In this document: positions 21,460 to 29,299 of the stretch, piece after piece
Layout: the number at the start of each line of letters is the position of its first letter
Position numbering within the stretch: position 1 is the stretch's first letter
NCBI GenBank assembly: GCA_035493895.1
Contig: DATJHM010000239.1
Coordinates: 1-31,760 of the forward strand
Source: DATJHM01 sp035493895
GTDB taxonomy: Bacteria > Chloroflexota > Ktedonobacteria > Ktedonobacterales > Ktedonobacteraceae
Direction of reading: 5' to 3'
Length of the DNA: 31,760 nucleotides
Program-made: the position numbers and the translations under genes
The notes under the pieces: generated by a model
Databases searched by the model: none
What the model saw: only the letters and a program-made list of their open reading frames with translations
Told to the model about the DNA's origin: nothing

Positions 21460-23964
21460 ATGAGCACGATGCCGCGACAGCTTGGAAAATACCAATTACA
21501 GCAGCAGTTGGGCCGTGGCACAGTTGGCGAAGTATGGAAAGGGCAAGATCTTCAGCTACGCCGTGATGTTGCCGTAAAGCTCATCCATACAGACCTGCAA
21601 ACCGATCCTCAGTTCCTGACGCGTTTTTCCCAGGATGGTCAGATGCTTACAGCGCTACACCATACCAATATTGTACCGGTGCGCGAAGTAAATGTCAGCC
21701 GTTCGCCTCAGGGCAATGAAATGACGGCTTACCTGGTCATGGACTATATTGAAGGACAAACACTCACAGATTATCTTCACCTGACGTCACATCGTGGCGA
21801 CTTCCCGCCCATTGAACAGATCATCTATCTCTTCACAAGTCTGGGAGTTGCCGTCGATGCTGCCCACCAGCGTGGCATTATCCACAGCAACATCAAGCCG
21901 GGAAATATTCTTCTGAACAGTAGAAATACCGGTCATTTTGCAGCAGGCGAGCCGATGCTCGTCGACTTTGGTCTGAACCAGCTTATGGAGAATGCGACCA
22001 TTGTAGGGAGCCCCCATTACATGTCGCCGGAACAGGCCAGAGGCGAGCCCGCAAACAATCGCAGTGATGTGTATGCACTCGGAGTACTTCTTTATGAGTG
22101 CTGCACTGGTATTCAGCCCTTTCGCGATGGCAGTTCGGTCGCGGTAATGATGCAGCATATCAATACGCTGCCGACACCCCCTATTTTAATTAACCCGAAT
22201 ATTCCCCCTGCGCTCTCCGAAGTTATTTTGCGTGCGATGGCAAAAAATACAGCTACGCGCTATGCAATGGCCTCTCTCCTGGCAGCCGCCCTCGCAGATG
22301 CCTGCTCGATGCAAAGTAACGTCCCTATTTCGCTGCAAAGCAACCAGAGGGATACGGGCAAACTCTATCAACTGCCATCAGCTGGAAATGCACAAAGTTC
22401 TATCCTTGGTGTATCACAGCCGCTCAGCCTGCAACCACCAGCGCCCCCACAGCAACCGGCGGCATCGCAGATCACGCAATCCTTACCAACATTCTCCGAG
22501 CGATTTTCCGCCACATTCACCGGAAAGCACGTCACGCTTTCTTCGCCAGATTTGACATCGGAGATAAACCCTGCGCAAGGGCTTCAGGAAGAACAAAATC
22601 GGCTCCTGAGCAGCGACACAAAAAATTCGCTCCCACGTATCTCCACGCCCGATATCCCAGGTCTGCCCACGTTTCCCAGCGTGAGTGGTCCGCTCCCTGG
22701 CATGCAGATATCGCCCAGCAAGGACTCAGCGAGCCAGCGTATGCTTGAACAGCCAACCCAGATCCAGCGTATGCTTGAGCAACCGACCCATAGAATCTCC
22801 CTTCCCCTCACCTACGCGACAGCGCCAGCGCCACCTCAAGCGATATCAGCGACCACAGCCCCGCCGCAGGATTTTCATGCGCACAGACGCAAAAATGATC
22901 GGCCCATTTATATCACGATTGCGTCCCTGCTACTACTGCTCATCATCGTTGGCGGCGTCATTGCCAACCTGACAGGAATCTTTAAAGGGCAGCCAGCGGC
23001 TGGTACGCAAAGTGGACAGGTTTTTTTCCAGGATGATGCGCTCGGGCATAACGATGTACTGCGTATGGACATCAAAAATGTGGCGTCTCCGGCATCAGGG
23101 AAAACCTATTTTGCCTGGTATCAGGATACGAGCAAAAAGATCCATCCATTAGGGCCGCTTATCATTAGCGATGGAAACGCGACGCTTCTCTATGGAGGAG
23201 ATGCGAAGCACACAAACCTGCTACCCATTGTACAGGACATTTTCATCACAGCGGAAGATGCGGGACCGCAGGGCGCGTCACCAACGCAAGCAAGGGTGTA
23301 TCAGGCATTTTTCGATCCGGGCACCTTTCCAGCAATTAAACGCTTACTGACGCAGAACGCCACCTTTCCGCATGACGCAAGCGTCATCTCCGGTCTGTTT
23401 GAGACCATCAAGTCCATGAATGATAAAGCCGGTAGTATCGTCGATTCGCTCTCGAACACAGGTGATACCAATCTTGCGAAACGTCAGGCGACACGCATTA
23501 TCGAAATGCTTGACGGGACGGCCTATGCGCAGAGTAGTGGTGATCTGCCCAAACAGTATCCCAGCCAGCTACCCACGAAAATTGGTCTGCTCTCGACGCC
23601 TCAGCAGCCTGGATACCTGGATACGCTCTCCAAACAGCTCGATCAGGTGGCAAGCGCGGCCGGGGGTGATCAGGCCATCTTACAGCACGTGCAAAATACC
23701 CGGTATGCCATAAAGGATCTGCAAAGCTGGCTACAGACCATTCGCAGCAATGACGTGCAGATTTTGAAGGCCGCTAATCCGAAAAGCGCAACCATTGTTG
23801 CCGATGCGCTCCAGATCAAGCAACTAGCAGCCGATGCTTATACGGGACATACCATTCCCCCCAACGCCAGCCCCCTGCCGATTGCAGGCTCAGCGGGTGC
23901 GGCCCAGGCGTACACAGAATGTCAGTATATGGCAACGCTTGAGCTACGACCAGTGCATTCTTAG
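21460..23964 (+). CDS. Transmembrane Ser/Thr kinase paralogue 1, probable pseudokinase
   Basis: 834 aa: kinase domain (9-285), a long Pro/Ser/Gln linker (285-480), a membrane span (about 482-505), an RskA-like outer domain with GKTYFAWYQD, then an unfamiliar outer tail. The glycine loop (LGRGTVGEV) and VAVK Lys40 are kept, and DFG is intact (D169). The catalytic loop reads HSNIKPGN instead of HRDxKxxN, so the catalytic Asp is Asn144 (codon 21889-21891), and the helix-C Glu is Asp59. An Asp-to-Asn change here normally abolishes phosphotransfer, so ATP binding without catalysis is likely. The linker contains a duplicated QRMLEQPT motif. The ATG at 21460 lies 6 nt after GGAG; a TTG at 21448 is rejected. 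A strong terminator follows, so it is a separate transcription unit from kinases 2-4. Confidence 0.88.
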   Translation: MSTMPRQLGKYQLQQQLGRGTVGEVWKGQDLQLRRDVAVKLIHTDLQTDPQFLTRFSQDGQMLTALHHTNIVPVREVNVSRSPQGNEMTAYLVMDYIEGQTLTDYLHLTSHRGDFPPIEQIIYLFTSLGVAVDAAHQRGIIHSNIKPGNILLNSRNTGHFAAGEPMLVDFGLNQLMENATIVGSPHYMSPEQARGEPANNRSDVYALGVLLYECCTGIQPFRDGSSVAVMMQHINTLPTPPILINPNIPPALSEVILRAMAKNTATRYAMASLLAAALADACSMQSNVPISLQSNQRDTGKLYQLPSAGNAQSSILGVSQPLSLQPPAPPQQPAASQITQSLPTFSERFSATFTGKHVTLSSPDLTSEINPAQGLQEEQNRLLSSDTKNSLPRISTPDIPGLPTFPSVSGPLPGMQISPSKDSASQRMLEQPTQIQRMLEQPTHRISLPLTYATAPAPPQAISATTAPPQDFHAHRRKNDRPIYITIASLLLLLIIVGGVIANLTGIFKGQPAAGTQSGQVFFQDDALGHNDVLRMDIKNVASPASGKTYFAWYQDTSKKIHPLGPLIISDGNATLLYGGDAKHTNLLPIVQDIFITAEDAGPQGASPTQARVYQAFFDPGTFPAIKRLLTQNATFPHDASVISGLFETIKSMNDKAGSIVDSLSNTGDTNLAKRQATRIIEMLDGTAYAQSSGDLPKQYPSQLPTKIGLLSTPQQPGYLDTLSKQLDQVASAAGGDQAILQHVQNTRYAIKDLQSWLQTIRSNDVQILKAANPKSATIVADALQIKQLAADAYTGHTIPPNASPLPIAGSAGAAQAYTECQYMATLELRPVHS

Positions 23965-23966
23965 GG

Positions 23967-23999
23967 GTTTGTGGGCCGACTTTATATCGGCCCACAAAC
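23967..23999 (+). terminator. Strong terminator after kinase 1
   Basis: GTTTGTGGGCCGA (23967-23979) and TCGGCCCACAAAC (23987-23999) form a perfect 13-bp stem with a 7-nt loop, starting 3 nt after the stop codon. A T-containing tail (GTTATTTATGG) follows. Confidence 0.85.
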
Positions 24000-24141
24000 G
24001 TTATTTATGGCATACATTTTCGGTGGTAAAGGGAACGGCGGGAAGAGGGAAGCGGCACGCCTGCGGGGTGAGCTGAGATGACACACTTTGGGTTTTGGTG
24101 ATGGAAGTGAAAGCAGATACACTATTTCTTCTCTAAAAATT

Positions 24142-24180
24142 GCATGTCACGACGTCTATTTTATAGCATGTCAGTCTATT
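24142..24180 (+). repeat. Direct repeat GCATGTCA...GTCTATT upstream of kinase 2
   Basis: GCATGTCA followed by GTCTATT occurs at 24142-24160 (4 nt between the parts) and at 24166-24180 (no gap). The pair lies 75-115 nt upstream of the candidate -35 and may be an activator site. The surrounding gap 24000-24441 contains no gene. Confidence 0.5.
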
Positions 24181-24253
24181 CAGAGCGCTAAAATTATTAC
24201 TGTTCAATTTATGATGAAACATAGTAGTAGCGCGTGATAACTGTGAAATACAT

Positions 24254-24329
24254 CATTGACAAGTTTGTACCATATCATGAATAATTGGTGTGTTAGCCTG
24301 ATACATGATATGATACAAGTTTTGCAATG
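24254..24329. promoter_or_regulatory. Operator-like inverted repeat over the kinase 2-4 promoter
   Basis: Arms 24254-24282 and 24301-24329 are imperfect inverted copies sharing CATTG and a CATATCATG/CATGATATG core (about 29 positions, six or seven mismatches) with an 18-nt centre. The left arm contains the -35 and part of the -10, as expected for a site where a dimeric regulator controls transcription. Confidence 0.6.
24256..24285 (+). promoter_or_regulatory. Promoter for the kinase 2-3-4 operon
   Basis: A consensus TTGACA (24256-24261) is followed after 18 nt by AATAAT (24280-24285). Transcription would start near 24292, giving a leader of about 150 nt that includes CACATG/CATGTG near 24395. 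Confidence 0.6.
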
Positions 24330-24441
24330 TGCTACTAAACATAGCTGTGAACATTGTCTTCTCACAAAAAAACGATATGTGCTGTAGAAAGACACACATG
24401 GATGCATGTGCTTTCACACGGAAATGAGGCGGTCAGTGAGT

Positions 24442-26811
24442 ATGGATCAACCTCGTCTTAGTCAATATGAACTCCAACACATGCTGGACAACGACCAACT
24501 GAGTGAGCTATGGAAAGCGTTTGATATGCAACAAAAGCGCTATGTCCATATCAAGATCTTGCATATTCCGCAAGCGGCTTTAGGTGATTTTGCGCCTAAA
24601 TTTCTTCAGGAAACCCAAAAGCTCACGGCACTTCAACATCCCCATATTGCACAGATAATAGATACGCAGATTGTCACCAACGCGCAGGGAAATAATGCCT
24701 GCGTCGTCACGGAATATCTCGAGGGCCAGCTCCTCTCGGAATTTCTGGACGCCACCGTCCGTACAGGCAACTTCCTTGATCCCATTGAATTGATCAAGCT
24801 GCTCAGCGCGCTCGGTAGCGCCATTGACTATGCGCATCAGCAAGGCGTCATTCATGGCGCGATCCAACCAGCCAATATTCTCTTGAGTAAACAGGATGCC
24901 AGCAATGTATTGCAAGGGGAAGTAAAATTGCTGGGATTTGGCATGCACCATCTTATACCAGCGCACGCTCTGCCCCTGGAAAGCACGCGTTATATCTCAC
25001 CGGAGCGAGCCCAGAACCTGCATGAAAATCTCCGCAGCGATATTTACGCACTAGGAGTGCTCTTGTATGAGCTCAGTACCGGTGCGTTTCCTTTTCAAGG
25101 GGAAACAGCGAGCGAGATACTGGCACAGCAAGTCCAGGCAGTACCGACCTCACCGGCACTGATCAACCCACGTATTCGTCCGTCGCTGACCGCAGTTATT
25201 ATGCGTAGTCTGGCGAAAGAAGCGGCATACCGCTTTCCCACAGCCATGGCGCTTGTGGGAGCCGCAGCACGAGCCCTACAGGTCGGCAAGGAGTTCCCAA
25301 GCCTGGTCAATATGACGCCCAGCCTTACTCCTCCCGACTACTACTCCGGGCCGCTTTCAGGCAACCTTGATCCCATGAACTCCCCAACCCACCTCACGCC
25401 CACCCATTTAGCGCAACCATCGGGCGCATTCAGCCCCATTCCCGCAACTGGCAACTATGCAACCCAGCAGCCCCCCTGGAACACAGGGGCAATGTCAACG
25501 ATACAGGCAACGCCAACCTCGAACACCGGCGCATTCAATATGAACAGCAATCCAGGCACCTATGCAGCAGCTGAGACCATCGTCCAACCGCACCCGGGAT
25601 ACAAGCCCCCGCCAAACGCGACGCGGGGTCCCAGCAAGCTTTATATAGGCGTGATCTCAGTCCTCGTTATTCTTCTGCTCGGTTCCGTACTCGCCATTTT
25701 CCTCTTAAATCTGCAAGGCAAATCGCCAATCAACCAGCCGGTATCGAGCAATCCGATTATAGGGCATGCATTCTTTGTGAGCAGTGGTCAGCTCAACCCC
25801 AATACCATTCGAGGAACGGCAGACCGCCTCCAGATCTCTTTACAGAACGTGCCTGCCCCGGCCGAGGGCAACAGCTATTATGTCTGGTTACTGAGTGAGA
25901 ATGGAAACAGCAGTGAAGCCCAGCCGATCCTGCTTGCCACATCAATTCACGGAGGTCAGATCACAACGACCTTTCAAGGAGACAATCAGAATAATAACCT
26001 CCTAGCAGACTATAGTCGTATCCTGATTACAGAGGAGAGCGCAGACACGCCACCAACGAACCCTTCGCTTGATCCACAGAAGCACCGTTTCGCCTCCGAA
26101 TTCTCAAATATTGCCAACCCGGAAGATACCAACGGCTACAGCTTGCTCGCCCATCTGCGCCATCTGCTCGCACAGGACCCCAAACTCCAGGCGGCTCAGC
26201 TTTCAGGTGGCCTGGATCTCTGGCTGTTAAAAAACACCATGAAAATCCTGGAGACGGCAGGAAGTATGCGCGACTCGCAGGATACCAGTTTCATCCAGCG
26301 CCAGACCATACGTATTCTCGATTACCTGGATAGCTCAAGTTACATTCAGACAGAGAACCTCCCGGCGGGATTACCAGCAGTCACCATCGACACCAATACA
26401 GCAAAGGTAGCGATCCTCAATTTCGATCCGCAGCAGAATCCTCCGGGCTACCTGAAGCATATCGGCAACCATCTGCTCGCCATTACCTCATCGCCGGGTG
26501 TCTCAGCCAATCAGAAGGCGCTCGCGATCCAGATTGATAACGCAATCAACAACGTCCAGGCGAGGATGGAGAAAGTGCATGTCGATGCGCAAAAACTGAT
26601 ACATCTCCCGGCCAAGGAGCTCACGCAGCCAGCTGGCACCCAGCTTCTCGACGACCTGTTTACGCAAGCCAACAACGCGCTTGTGGGAGAGACCGATCCG
26701 AACACGAACCGGGTGAAAGAAGGGGTGATCCAGATTCACTATAATCTGCAACGCCTCGCCACCTTTGATATTGCAAGCTGCCATGGCAACAGCGGGCCAG
26801 GGTGTGAATAG
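24442..26811 (+). CDS. Transmembrane Ser/Thr kinase paralogue 2, degenerate pseudokinase
   Basis: 789 aa with the same plan as kinase 3: kinase fold (about 8-270), a Pro/Thr/Asn linker, one span (about 400-424), an RskA-like domain with GNSYYVWLLS and ILITEE, then the shared outer tail ending in CHGNSGPGC. Almost every catalytic motif is lost. The glycine loop is LDNDQLSEL, HRDIKP is HGAIQP (Asp to Ala140, Lys to Gln142) and DFG is GFG (Gly165). The VAIK Lys (38), Glu57, Asn145, SPE and the lower lobe remain, so the fold is kept. It is neither frameshifted nor truncated, which argues for a selected non-catalytic role. The ATG at 24442 aligns with kinase 3's start and has GAGGCGG upstream; ATGs at 24406 and 24424 are alternatives. 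It is the first gene of a three-kinase transcript. Confidence 0.88.
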   Translation: MDQPRLSQYELQHMLDNDQLSELWKAFDMQQKRYVHIKILHIPQAALGDFAPKFLQETQKLTALQHPHIAQIIDTQIVTNAQGNNACVVTEYLEGQLLSEFLDATVRTGNFLDPIELIKLLSALGSAIDYAHQQGVIHGAIQPANILLSKQDASNVLQGEVKLLGFGMHHLIPAHALPLESTRYISPERAQNLHENLRSDIYALGVLLYELSTGAFPFQGETASEILAQQVQAVPTSPALINPRIRPSLTAVIMRSLAKEAAYRFPTAMALVGAAARALQVGKEFPSLVNMTPSLTPPDYYSGPLSGNLDPMNSPTHLTPTHLAQPSGAFSPIPATGNYATQQPPWNTGAMSTIQATPTSNTGAFNMNSNPGTYAAAETIVQPHPGYKPPPNATRGPSKLYIGVISVLVILLLGSVLAIFLLNLQGKSPINQPVSSNPIIGHAFFVSSGQLNPNTIRGTADRLQISLQNVPAPAEGNSYYVWLLSENGNSSEAQPILLATSIHGGQITTTFQGDNQNNNLLADYSRILITEESADTPPTNPSLDPQKHRFASEFSNIANPEDTNGYSLLAHLRHLLAQDPKLQAAQLSGGLDLWLLKNTMKILETAGSMRDSQDTSFIQRQTIRILDYLDSSSYIQTENLPAGLPAVTIDTNTAKVAILNFDPQQNPPGYLKHIGNHLLAITSSPGVSANQKALAIQIDNAINNVQARMEKVHVDAQKLIHLPAKELTQPAGTQLLDDLFTQANNALVGETDPNTNRVKEGVIQIHYNLQRLATFDIASCHGNSGPGCE

Positions 26812-26838
26812 AACGCAGAAAGTGAGTAGAGGAACGTT

Positions 26839-29271
26839 ATGAGTACCGTACCACAACACCTTGGAAAATACGAATTGCTTGAACGGCTGGGTCAGGGGGG
26901 CATTGCCGAAGTCTGGAAGGCGCGCGATACGCGGTTACAGCGCTTTGTGGCAATTAAGCTGTTACAACCGAATCTGCGTGAAGATCCCGATTTTATCAAG
27001 CGTTTTGAGCGAGAAGCGCAGCTTATCGCCTCGCTTCATCATCCGAACATTGTCCAGATTCACGATTTTCAGGTCGTCTCCTCGGAGAACACAACGGAAG
27101 ACTTTCCCGCCCCGATCGCCTACATGGTCATGGACTACGTAGAAGGGCCGACGCTGGCCGATTATATTCAAACGACCTCGAACCGGGGCAACATTCCATC
27201 GCCACCAGAGATCGTCAACCTCTTCACCTCCATCAGCCTGGCGATCGACTACGCGCACCAAAAAGGCATGATTCATCGCGACATCAAGCCCGCCAACATC
27301 ATGTTGGATAAACATAACACGGCGCGCAATCCAATGGGGGAACCGATCCTGACCGATTTCGGTGTTGCCAAGTTGATGAGCGCCTCGACAAACACCCTCA
27401 GCGGTGCGCAGATGGGAACCCCGCTCTACATCTCACCCGAGCAAGCCAAAGGGTATCCGGGCAATGAGCGCAGTGACCTCTATTCGCTGGGCGTCATTCT
27501 CTACGAAGTAGTCACAGGAGTCACGCCCTTCCGTGGAGACACGCCCGTTGAAGTGCTCACGCAGCACGTCAACGCCGTCCCAACCAATCCGGCCCTGATC
27601 AACCCGGCCCTGCCGCCAACGCTCAACCTGGTCGTTATGCGCAGTCTGGCAAAAGAGCCGGGCGCGCGCTTCTCCAGCGCATCCGCCATGGCGACCGCCA
27701 TAGCCGAAGCGCTTCAGCAGCCAATTCCTGAGGTGCTGGGAGGGCCTACCTATCCATTGGATACCGAGGATATGCCCACACATATGGGGACCATACCGGC
27801 CTTCCCTGCGCCAACGAACCAGGGCACACCGATCTCTCTTGCCCAGACAATTCATGCGAACGGTCCGACGAGTACACCTGGCAGCAACAACTTTACGCCC
27901 ATGGTGCTTCATCCCGCTCCGGCCAACGCTACGCCTCCCGTGAGACAAACTCCCTACCCGCCTTCGCCGCCTCCTCCGCCCTTTGTGGCCCCTCCTCAGA
28001 CGCCAGGGGGCGCAACAAGCGGGCCACGCAGAGGATTGCTTATCACACTGCTCGTCGTTCTCGTGATAGCGCTGCTTGCGACAGGACTGGGAACGTTCTG
28101 GCTGCTGAGACAACCAGGGAAGGCAGTGGTAACCGCGACGCCCATCGTCGGGCAGGCCTTCTACGTAAGTAGCGGTCAGGTGAGCCCGAACACAGCGAAT
28201 GGCATCGCCGATCAGATGAAAATCAACCTGAAAAATATCCCTGCGCCCGCCCCCGGCAAGAGCTACTACGTATGGCTGCTGCCAGATAAACATCCAGAGC
28301 CGAATGCCGATGATACCGGACCGCGCCCGATTCATCCTCCCATTTTGCTCACAAACAATCTGCCAGTCAAAAACAACACCGTCGACTACTTTTATCCTGG
28401 CACAGCCAGCCACGCCAATCTGCTCTCAACAACCAGCCGTCTATTGATTACCGAAGAGCCTTCTGGACAGACGCCCACTACGCCCTCGCAGGACAATACA
28501 ACCTGGCGCTATTATGCCGAGATTCCCCAGGAACAGATTGTCGGAGATGGTACAGGCTTTACGGCGCTGGTGCATATCCGGCATCTGTTTTATAACGAGA
28601 CCAACATTGAGGTTCTGGGTCTGCCCGGCGGCCTTGACTACTGGATGTACAAGAACACCGAAAAAGTGCTCGAGTGGTCGATCAGCGCCCGCGATTACTG
28701 GCAAGGGGCCAGCACCTCAGCGGATGATCTCAACTTAACGCGCTATCAGATCGAGCGTATCCTAGAATATCTGGATGGTACGCTGCACTATCAGGTCGAT
28801 ATGCCCGCCAACACCCCGATTCGCGTTGATCGCAACATTGCACAGGTCGCGCTACTGAGTGTCGGGGGACAGGCAACAAAGACCGCTGATACCTACAAAA
28901 AGGACCCTCCGGGCTACGTTGACCATGTGCAACTCCATGTCGGGCAGGTCACAAAAGCGCCCCATATCTCAAAAGAGCTGCTTCAGCACGCGACAAACAT
29001 TCTTGATGCCGTGAATCGAGCGAAGACCTGGCTGACGCAGGTGCGTAAGGATGCCGTCAGTTTGTACCAGATAACCAATAGCCTTAATCAGCTGAAGCAG
29101 CCTGAAGCAGCGGCCCTGCTCGACGATATGGAGACCCAGGCGCAGTATGCCTACCTGGGAGAGATTGATCCTATCACAGACACAGTGCAAGCGGGAATAC
29201 TGCAAGCCCACTACGAAACCCAACAACTGGCCGTCCTGGTAGTCAGCAAAGACGTACCAAAAACCTTGTAG
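26839..29271 (+). CDS. Transmembrane receptor Ser/Thr protein kinase (paralogue 3, active)
   Basis: 810 aa. The PknB-type kinase domain (10-285) is complete: GQGGIAEV loop, VAIK Lys40, helix-C Glu59, HRDIKPAN with Asp148 and Asn153, TDFG Asp173, an activation loop rich in Ser/Thr (SASTNTLSGAQMGTP) and SPE. A Pro-rich linker leads to a span at about 400-424. The outer part has an RskA-like beta domain (GKSYYVWLLP, LLITEEPSGQTPTTPS) and then about 230 residues, mostly helical in character, shared with kinases 1 and 2. It should phosphorylate Ser/Thr in cytosolic partners in response to an external cue. The ATG at 26839 has GAGG upstream, 27 nt after kinase 2. Confidence 0.93.
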   Translation: MSTVPQHLGKYELLERLGQGGIAEVWKARDTRLQRFVAIKLLQPNLREDPDFIKRFEREAQLIASLHHPNIVQIHDFQVVSSENTTEDFPAPIAYMVMDYVEGPTLADYIQTTSNRGNIPSPPEIVNLFTSISLAIDYAHQKGMIHRDIKPANIMLDKHNTARNPMGEPILTDFGVAKLMSASTNTLSGAQMGTPLYISPEQAKGYPGNERSDLYSLGVILYEVVTGVTPFRGDTPVEVLTQHVNAVPTNPALINPALPPTLNLVVMRSLAKEPGARFSSASAMATAIAEALQQPIPEVLGGPTYPLDTEDMPTHMGTIPAFPAPTNQGTPISLAQTIHANGPTSTPGSNNFTPMVLHPAPANATPPVRQTPYPPSPPPPPFVAPPQTPGGATSGPRRGLLITLLVVLVIALLATGLGTFWLLRQPGKAVVTATPIVGQAFYVSSGQVSPNTANGIADQMKINLKNIPAPAPGKSYYVWLLPDKHPEPNADDTGPRPIHPPILLTNNLPVKNNTVDYFYPGTASHANLLSTTSRLLITEEPSGQTPTTPSQDNTTWRYYAEIPQEQIVGDGTGFTALVHIRHLFYNETNIEVLGLPGGLDYWMYKNTEKVLEWSISARDYWQGASTSADDLNLTRYQIERILEYLDGTLHYQVDMPANTPIRVDRNIAQVALLSVGGQATKTADTYKKDPPGYVDHVQLHVGQVTKAPHISKELLQHATNILDAVNRAKTWLTQVRKDAVSLYQITNSLNQLKQPEAAALLDDMETQAQYAYLGEIDPITDTVQAGILQAHYETQQLAVLVVSKDVPKTL

Positions 29272-29299
29272 AGAGATGCGTGTACAAAGGGAAAAGGCG

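Noticed and set aside
27433..28413. Minus-strand open frame of 326 codons inside kinase 3
   Set aside because: It is fully contained in a well-supported kinase gene, is Arg/Gly-rich, and shows no recognisable motif.
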